Source: Branchiostoma floridae
Taxonomy: Eukaryota > Chordata > Leptocardii > Amphioxiformes > Branchiostomatidae
Assembly: GCF_000003815.2 (NCBI RefSeq)
Contig: NC_049982.1
Coordinates: forward strand, 33,075,746-33,139,745
Length of the DNA: 64,000 nucleotides
Direction: 5' to 3'
This document shows, piece after piece, positions 57,258 to 64,000 of the stretch (positions within the stretch are counted from its first letter, which is position 1; the number at the start of each line of letters is the position of its first letter). The notes under the pieces were generated by a model that saw only the letters and a list, made by a program, of their open reading frames with translations, made no database searches and was not told the DNA's origin. Both the position numbers and the translations under genes were made by a program.

Positions 57258-59044
57258 ACATCTGGGCTGTTTGAGCTGCACCTAACAATCATAGTAACAT
57301 GGCCACTTGCCGTCTGCAGCTTTGAGGTCTCTTCAGATTGTTACCTCCATGAAAAATGGAGGCATAGTTTTTGGTGTGTCTGTGTGTGTGTCTATGCGTG
57401 TGTGTCTGTTTGTGTTTCCGGATATTTGTGGTCACCATAACTCTGGTTGGGTTATAATGATATTTGATATGTGGGTAGGTATTGCAAAGACGAAGGTCAG
57501 GGTGATTTTGGGCCCCCTGGTGTGTGACCTTGGTACTGCAGCAGAACGACTTTTTGTATCTTTTGACCTGGACATGCTATGGTCTTGATTTTTTGGTGGC
57601 ATATAGCTTGTAATGTATCATAAGAAGTGACTGGACGTCAGGTCGTGGTTTGATTGAGTATGCTGAAACAGTGTATGTTAAAACACCATGTGAGACACAA
57701 CAAAAAATTAAATATGTTAGAATATCTACCAGACTACTGACTGAATATTGACAGGGCAGGGGACTTTGGATAAGCTTGAAATAAAAGCCTAGTTAAGTGG
57801 TAGTAAGAGTTATAGATAGCTCAACAGACTGCAAAAGACTTACTGGAAATCCCATGACAATTTACTGGTCCCTATTTGACCAGACTGTTCTCTGTTTTCA
57901 TCCACCTGACACGTCTGCCTGGAGACTATAGACACAAGTGTCTACTTAAAGTCTACCACCCACTGTCGTCAAAATCTTGGAAATACGTCTTAGTCGTATC
58001 AACGGTAATGTATTGCATAACGTATAATATATACTTTTGGTACTTATTGCCATTGTCAAGATCCTATTTCTGAACAAGAGCGATGTATCCTTGTTAGAAA
58101 TAGATATTACAGAAGTCCTTTGACGGTACGCACGAATCTCACCATTGGTCCTCAAAAGCTCATACTTACTTTGGAGAGATGTTGTCAAAACATGTTCATT
58201 TGTTTCATTTCTTAAACAACGTGTATGTAAGAAGAAAAATACGCTTGTCTATATTACATGTTCATTCTCTTTGTACTACGAGAAAAATGAGAACAGTACT
58301 ACAGAAACATTGGCACTTTATAGTCCTATTTTAAGATTTGACATAGAAATACAGTCATAGAAATACAGTCTACTCTGGTGCCATCCACCCCCTAAACGTA
58401 TCACACCATTTGGTACTTGATTACTTTAACGAATTTTTTACTACGCCGCCTGGCCGGCTATAACGGGAAACACTTGACCTAGCTGGGCCGACAGACAGCC
58501 GGGAGATATTTCTGGCCTCGGACAGAGGCACTTCTCTGGAAAGGATTATGTGTGTGTTCTCCACACATGTTATCGTTCACTCCACTGATGATAAATCGAG
58601 GAGGAGGGGCAAGATTTGGGTGGACAACCATCGGACGACAAGTTGAGTACTCATTGAGAGCTATTCCCCTGAAAGTTCGACTGGACAAAGTATTACCATG
58701 GGGTGGCAAAACGGAAAGAAAACGTTCTGAAGTAGGGAAGTATTATTAGTGGCAGTTGGTGGCTTTCTCGGTCATCGTTTTACAGAAAACTGAACCTTTC
58801 TTATTCCCAACATTCCCGTGTATCATTTACAGTTGATGTGGAAAAGACAGACTTCCTAATTAAATAATTCTATTGGATACGAGCATCGATGAGCGAATCA
58901 TGCCTGTTGTCTGACATACCAGGCGCCTTTGCCTTTGGCCCTATTGTTTCTCGTCTCTCGCGTTTGGGCGAGTGAGCGACGCGAAAATAAGTCAATAAGT
59001 CAAAATTGTGTGTCAAACAACTTCCCTTCAGTCTAGTCCTATTG

Positions 59045-59195
59045 AATGAATGAATGTATAAACGAACGAACGAATGAACTAACGAACTACTAGTGAATGA
59101 ATGAATGAATAAATGAATGAGTGAATAAATGAATGAGTGAAAGAATGAAGGAAGGAAGGAAGGAAGGAAAAATGAATGAAAAATGAATGAATGTA
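59045..59195. repeat. (GAAT)n microsatellite with GGAA interruption
   Basis: Imperfect runs of gaat/gaac with a central (ggaa)n block. A second, short (gaat)n run lies at 61,342-61,365. Confidence 0.85.
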
Positions 59196-59302
59196 ACCGA
59201 GTCAGACTATACTATACCTCATATCAGTAAAACATAAATGCTGAGAGAAATTTCATCTGCTAGACAAACTTTCCCTACTTTGATGTAAGCGTACCGTTCG
59301 AC

Positions 59303-59501
59303 TAGTCTCTACCAGACTCCGGATCGCTGGAAAAATTGTAGAAATGGAACAAAAAATAGAGGAGTAAGCCGGCCAGAGGAATATAACCGGCCAGGGAACA
59401 GCACGCACCGTAGATCGCGAGCTGTTCCCTGGCCGGCTATATTCCTCTCTATTTGTTCCATTTCTACGATTTTCCAGCGATCCGGAGTCTGGTAGAGACT
59501 A
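59303..59501. mobile_element. 199-bp foldback element with 9-bp target duplication
   Basis: TAGTCTCTACCAGACTCCGG at the left faces CCGGAGTCTGGTAGAGACTA at the right, and the arms stay complementary for about 85 bp. CCGTTCGAC flanks both sides (59,294-59,302 and 59,502-59,510). A 9-bp duplication is typical of Mutator-like elements. No coding capacity. Confidence 0.85.
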
Positions 59502-59857
59502 CCGTTCGACCTCAAGCCTGGGTGCGCCATCCTCTGCAGTAACCGCTGGTTAAATCCAAAGTTTTGCTTGCTAACAACAAGGTGTCCAGTATGAAAGTCG
59601 TATCTTATTATTTGTGCAGAAGAGGTCCTGATTTGCTTGAGTTTATCTAATGGTGCTTGATAAACTTCTTAAGTATGAAATCCCCGTCAGAGACCTTTAG
59701 AGTAAGATTATAGTATTTCGGACTGATTGTGCATATACGATCTTGATTTGCGTGTTTGATATCTAAGGATGTGCCTCTCTTTTACAGTTACATTTGTCAC
59801 ATGTTTCAGAGATAAATCATTGACAGCAGCGGATTTACTAAATAAAAAGAGTAGGTT

Positions 59858-59882
59858 ATGCAAATTTTCTCCTGATTTGCAT
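59858..59882. promoter_or_regulatory. Inverted pair of POU octamers
   Basis: ATGCAAAT and ATTTGCAT face each other across nine bases. Both match the octamer perfectly, inside an AT-rich repeat-like context. Confidence 0.3.
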
Positions 59883-60905
59883 AATTTACATATGATTTGA
59901 AAGTCATGACGCTTCTAGTCGCCACCGTGTCTCTGATACGCTCCCGTATGAAGACATGGGTCTGTCTCGGCGCACGCCTGACCCGGTCATAGCTCTGAGA
60001 ATTACAGCGAGAACTTTGGGTGAACTCGGGACGACTCCGGACCGCACGCTTGGAGTCATGACCTAATCCACAGGAACATTGTAAACACTGCCTGTCCTCC
60101 CCGCCCATGGACTTTTTATTGTTAGTGACCTCCCCATGACTCGTAAACCAGCTGCTTACGACTTTCAGCTGTGCGAGTCAAGGCCGGACTATTTGGAGCC
60201 CGGAGCTGACGGGGTTTACGGAGTCACTTGGCGCAAGGACTGAGAGGGGTCTGTATTACAATGGAACCGTATTTAATGCCTGGAAGATATCCTGCTCACT
60301 GTAAATGACATTACCTCGTGGTCTAGCTTTTAATACGGGTCTGCACGCAACCCACCGCGTCCCTCCGGTCTGTAACGTCTTGCAACTTTTATTTTCTTCA
60401 TCTGGTCGGTTTACGTGCGAGCGATTCTGGCACGCTAGCTTGTGTCGTTCCAGAGAATCGGGTATCCCTTCTAGCCCATTTCGCAACACCCACCCGGCAA
60501 ACTTAACTCCGTGCGACAAAAAAAAAGGAAAAACCGTCTCCCAAGCCTTGTAACGTTAAACAGTGGCTATGGTGAAAAACAGCTTCTTTGTTTACTCGGA
60601 CAGGACGTCTTGGCTGTGGGGTGGTTAGGACATGTCGGTTGAGTCCTTGCCACATCATGACGTTTTTAAACATACTGAACTTAATTTGTATCGTAGTGAA
60701 AGTTTGGGGGCAAAATTGTCGAGTACCTCACTACGAAGACGCGCGCACTTATTACGTCATAATCGCCGGTGTCTTTATACCCCCGGCGACGCATCTGATC
60801 ATTGGCAGGCATCCATAACACAAACAGTAGTATCGTTCATTTTTATTTGCTTTCAATGCCGCGTTGGACAAGTAAGATGCCCAAACACTTAGATATGGGT
60901 CAAGG

Positions 60906-60957
60906 GGGTCATGGATCGGAAGGTCAGGGAGAGTTCAGGAGGGTCATTTAGAGTTCA
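60906..60957 (+). promoter_or_regulatory. Cluster of five half-sites forming two perfect DR5s
   Basis: AGGTCA GGGAG AGTTCA at 60,921-60,937 and GGGTCA TTTAG AGTTCA at 60,941-60,957 are two DR5s three bases apart. A further GGGTCA at 60,906 lies in the same direction. The cluster is 5.8-5.9 kb upstream of the CYP26 ATG. Confidence 0.55.
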
Positions 60958-62214
60958 CCATACCCTTGAGCCGGCAGTTTACGTCGACAATTTACTACAA
61001 TGTGTGAACTGGAAAAAACACAACCTCTTCCTGAACAAACTTCCCTTCACACGAGAACGGAGGCATGCTTTACGTACAGGCGGGCCTGGTGCACGGCGAG
61101 ACGACAGGTTGTACCGCAACATGCCTCCTGCCATGGGCTGCGCCGTAGGTGAACATAGAGTAGAGTAGACTTTTCTTCGGCCAGGTAGGAAACGGATGAT
61201 TCCATTTTAGGGCGCTCTTCGCTTCTATGTCACAGTCATTTCCAATGTTGTGGGGGGTACAACCGACTCAGACATGAAGATTACAGAATTAGAAACATGG
61301 ATCATTTCTATGGGTGAAACATTCTTCCTAACCTAGAGATCAATGAATGAATGAATGAATGAAGACCTTTATTGTACATTTTTGCCCAACCGAGCTATAT
61401 ATTAAAGTAGTGCAGGTTACGACAAAGACAAATCATGCATATAGAAGTACCACAGATCTTAAATCTAACACAGAAGTTAGGCTTTTCAATGAAAATGACT
61501 TCCGGATCTTTCATCAAGGGAACCGTATCTGTCATTCCGTCTCCAGAACACAATTAAAACATCTATCTAGGTAACACTTGGTGAATTTGAAAACTCGCAG
61601 AAATCTGAACACGACAGGTACGATTTGCGTTATAAGTTAACTTTAACTTTATTTGAATTGTAACGAGACAAGTTAGAAGAAACGCAGAAACAGATCTGTG
61701 TGACCCATGTGCTAACGTACAAAACGTAGGGTCATGTGCCACCATGTGACTCAGCACTGCAGGTATATACAGATTACATGTACATTCGCCAACCACTTCT
61801 TGTCTCTGGAAATGTGCGAGGTTATTGTTGAACATTTGTCTGTACTGCTGTACTACTCGTTCTTGTCACCATTATAACATTCTACGTGATTTTAAAGCAT
61901 GTCTTTCTTTCTATCACTATCGTATAATGTACAATCTGCCACCAAGGATGTGTTAATCGCCTCTCATTGACAGATCGTGCTGGGCTGGCAGTCCGACACG
62001 GATGTTGTGATGAGGGTGTGACTGCCGTGACAGAGGAAACAGCTACTGATGCGTGTTCACTTGTCATGCCTGCTCCGTCATTCCATCTGCCCGCTCTGCC
62101 AGCTGCAGCTGCCCCTATCCTCCGTTGCAGTCTTCGAACGGGGCTGGTTTTTATTTTAGGGGAGGAGGGGCGTTGGTTCGCGATTTTCAACGTTGGCTAG
62201 GTTCTCTTGTGCCG

Positions 62215-62275
62215 GGAAAGGGAGTTTGCCGTGGAAGGGAGTTTGCTGGGGAAGGGAGTTTGCCGTGGAAGGGAG
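62215..62275 (+). repeat. Short tandem repeat (GGGAGTTTGCCGTGGAA)
   Basis: Four imperfect copies of a 17-19 bp unit, alternating 'gccgtggaa' and 'gctggggaa'. Confidence 0.7.
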
Positions 62276-62936
62276 TGTTGCCCCGTCCTCGAGACGAGCT
62301 ATTAAAGCTGCCCCGTTCTAGACTGTACAGCCATAACAGAGCTACACTGCCCTGGCCCTTTCCCAAGCAAAATGATATTGGAAACCGCTGTAGATGAAGA
62401 TAGACTTTAGAGCCTCAATGATATCCTTTGAGACGTAACTGTTCATGGAAATAAGAAGTCCTTATTGCCACAACAAAATGACAGCGACTTTCGTAAGGTC
62501 TACAACTATTTACAGTGCATATAGAAAGACATAATGAATATCTATAGATAGGAATAAGTCAACATATTGATTCTAGCGTGTCATTTTGACTATTAGTTAA
62601 ACGGTATGAACATTCTTTGATATATTTGAATTATAAATATTTGCATATCTATACAAAGTAAGGGTTGTGGCCTCCCATAATGTAGTTGCTATCGAACGGA
62701 AAGTAAAATATACTTGAGAGCAAGCGGAAAGAAATGTGAACAGATTTGTGCGCTTATCGTGAACAATCCATAAGAAGGTGACGTTCATCTTCGATCTCAT
62801 TTGCGATGACTTGGGCAGAAAAGACAAATATGGAGGTTGGGAAGACTTGTGTGGATTGTAATGCTGCCCCACCGGCCGGTGAGGCTTTAGTTTGGGTCCA
62901 GTGAGGTGAGATGAGGTGAGGTCAGGGAAGGGTTCC

Positions 62937-63177
62937 TAGCCTCCTTCACCGGCCTTTCTGGGGGCAGTGAAGGAAATATGCCGCGAAAGGAAATATGCCG
63001 GGAAAGGAATATATGCCGGGAAGCTTGTACTCGCCCCGGCATATATTCCTTTCAAGGCATATTTCCTTCACGGCGTATTCTCTCAGTTGTAAATCGACCT
63101 AAAAATCAACCCCCCCGCCCCTCCCCCCCAACATATTCCGCCAATGCCCCCAGAAATGCCGGTGAAGGAGGCTATTA
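62937..63177. mobile_element. Foldback element with 9-bp flanking repeats
   Basis: TAGCCTCCTTCACCGGC at the left faces GCCGGTGAAGGAGGCTA at the right, and an inner inverted pair of 'ggcatatattcctttc' motifs makes a second palindrome. AAGGGTTCC lies at 62,928-62,936 and 63,178-63,186. The TAGCCTC terminus and 9-bp flanks link it to the foldbacks at 59.3 and 63.7 kb. Confidence 0.7.
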
Positions 63178-63701
63178 AAGGGTTCCGCTCTCCACCCCCA
63201 CCCCCTCACGAGAAACCCCAAGCGGACAGGGAGACCAAATGTCGTGCCTGTTTGTGATGAACCCCAGTCCTTTGTCATTATTCCTTTTGCTGTGACATTT
63301 GCGACAGCGCGGTCCCCTTCATCAGACAATTTACGACACCACTTTGTTTTGAGGACTGGTGCACAACTCCCCCCCCCCCTCCAACCCCCCGTCAGCCATG
63401 TGCTGACCAGCCCCCGTCACTTGCACGGCAATTTCCCACGATGAGAACATAGAGGACACAAACAAATCACCGTGGAAGAAGGCCCCGCACGCTGACTGAT
63501 GTGGTCAAAGTGCATCTCTCTCAACTGTCTGTCAGGCAACAATAGGTTGATCTCTCCTCGTGTGGTTTAAACACATTGGGGTTAATTGCTGCCGTCTCGT
63601 GTCAGGTTGTCCAAAGGTTAACCAGACTGGATAGGGTCATCTGTAGGGCACGTCGCCTGGGAACGATTCACGGCCGCGACTCAAGGCGCGAGCACACCGC
63701 G

Positions 63702-63801
63702 TAGTCTGTACCAGGCTCCCCAGGTCGCTGGAATAGTAGTAAAAATTGACCAGAGGAATTGGTTGGAACAGTTTGCGACCTGGGGAGCCTGGTAGAGGCT
63801 A
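63702..63801. mobile_element. 100-bp foldback element, TACCAG family
   Basis: TAGTCTGTACCAGGCTCCCC at the left faces GGGGAGCCTGGTAGAGGCTA at the right. Flanks CACACCGCG and CAAAACGCG agree at seven of nine positions, a decayed 9-bp duplication. Confidence 0.75.
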
Positions 63802-64000
63802 CAAAACGCGCGCAACGGCAATACTGCCAACCAACTCAGTACAGCAAAATGTTTTGATAAGCAGTATTACAATTGAGTTGTTTGTTTAAATTGGCATGAC
63901 ATATTATGGTAAGATGACTATTAAATGGGTAAAATTTAATCAAGAAGGTAGTATCCAGAGTCGACCCACAGAAACGTGTCTCTGACGCTTTAATAGCCCG

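Larger units (their letters stand above)
55083..59293. other. CYP26 upstream region, proximal part
   Basis: No coding gene is supported. The first 350 bp look like a promoter: TATA-like box, DR5, GGGGCGTGG at about 55,350-55,360 and CCAAT-type motifs around 55,397-55,420. Farther out lie a poly-C run at 55,859, a repeat shared with 45.5 kb at 56,270-56,380 and a DR1 at 57.2 kb. Confidence 0.5.
59511..62936. other. CYP26 upstream region, distal part
   Basis: No coding gene is supported. Notable items are an inverted octamer pair at 59,858, a cluster of half-sites at 60.9 kb and a tandem of 'gggagtttgccgtggaa' at 62,215-62,275. Confidence 0.5.

Overview
The window looks like a stretch of lancelet (amphioxus, Branchiostoma-type) nuclear genome. 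Genes are split by many GT-AG introns, the space between them is packed with short inverted-repeat transposons and tRNA-derived SINEs, and the two recognisable genes read as chordate-type KANSL3 and CYP26. The species is inferred from this combination; nothing in the window proves it. Four runs of exactly 100 N are assembly gaps.

Layout. (1) 1-5.9 kb: repeats, SINE copies and one unconvincing ORF. (2) 5,899-16,551, minus strand: a gene of at least 13 exons for a protein of roughly 800 residues. It has a disordered N-terminal half with a coding minisatellite, a MIF4G/ARM-like helical domain and a C-terminal SAM-like segment. I assembled it from splice sites; eleven of its junctions agree in phase. 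(3) 17,460-18,647, plus: a single long ORF of mobile-element type with a coiled coil and a Tudor-like C-terminus, lacking an early ATG. (4) 18.7-24.9 kb: nested DNA transposons and LINE tails. (5) 25,498-44,104, plus: KANSL3, scaffold of the NSL histone acetyltransferase complex, 13 coding exons traced up to a gap in the last one. (6) 47,416-55,082, minus: a complete four-exon CYP26 retinoic-acid hydroxylase gene of 542 residues. (7) 55.1-64 kb: CYP26 upstream region with foldback elements and nuclear-receptor half-site clusters.

Main points. Inside KANSL3 two coding minisatellites each multiply a splice site: a 57-bp unit carries ten copies of the 3' acceptor of exon 6, and a 75-bp unit carries four copies of the 5' donor of exon 11. 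Both units are whole numbers of codons. The lancelet KANSL3 also keeps a Ser in the hydrolase nucleophile elbow (GWSVG). CYP26 has a perfect DR5 retinoic-acid response element just upstream of a TATA-like box, and two further perfect DR5s side by side about 5.9 kb upstream, which suggests the feedback circuit known for vertebrate CYP26A1. The mobile elements sort by target-site duplication: TAA (PIF/Harbinger type), 8 bp (hAT type), 5 bp, TTAA (piggyBac type) and 9 bp foldbacks (Mutator type), with several nested insertions.
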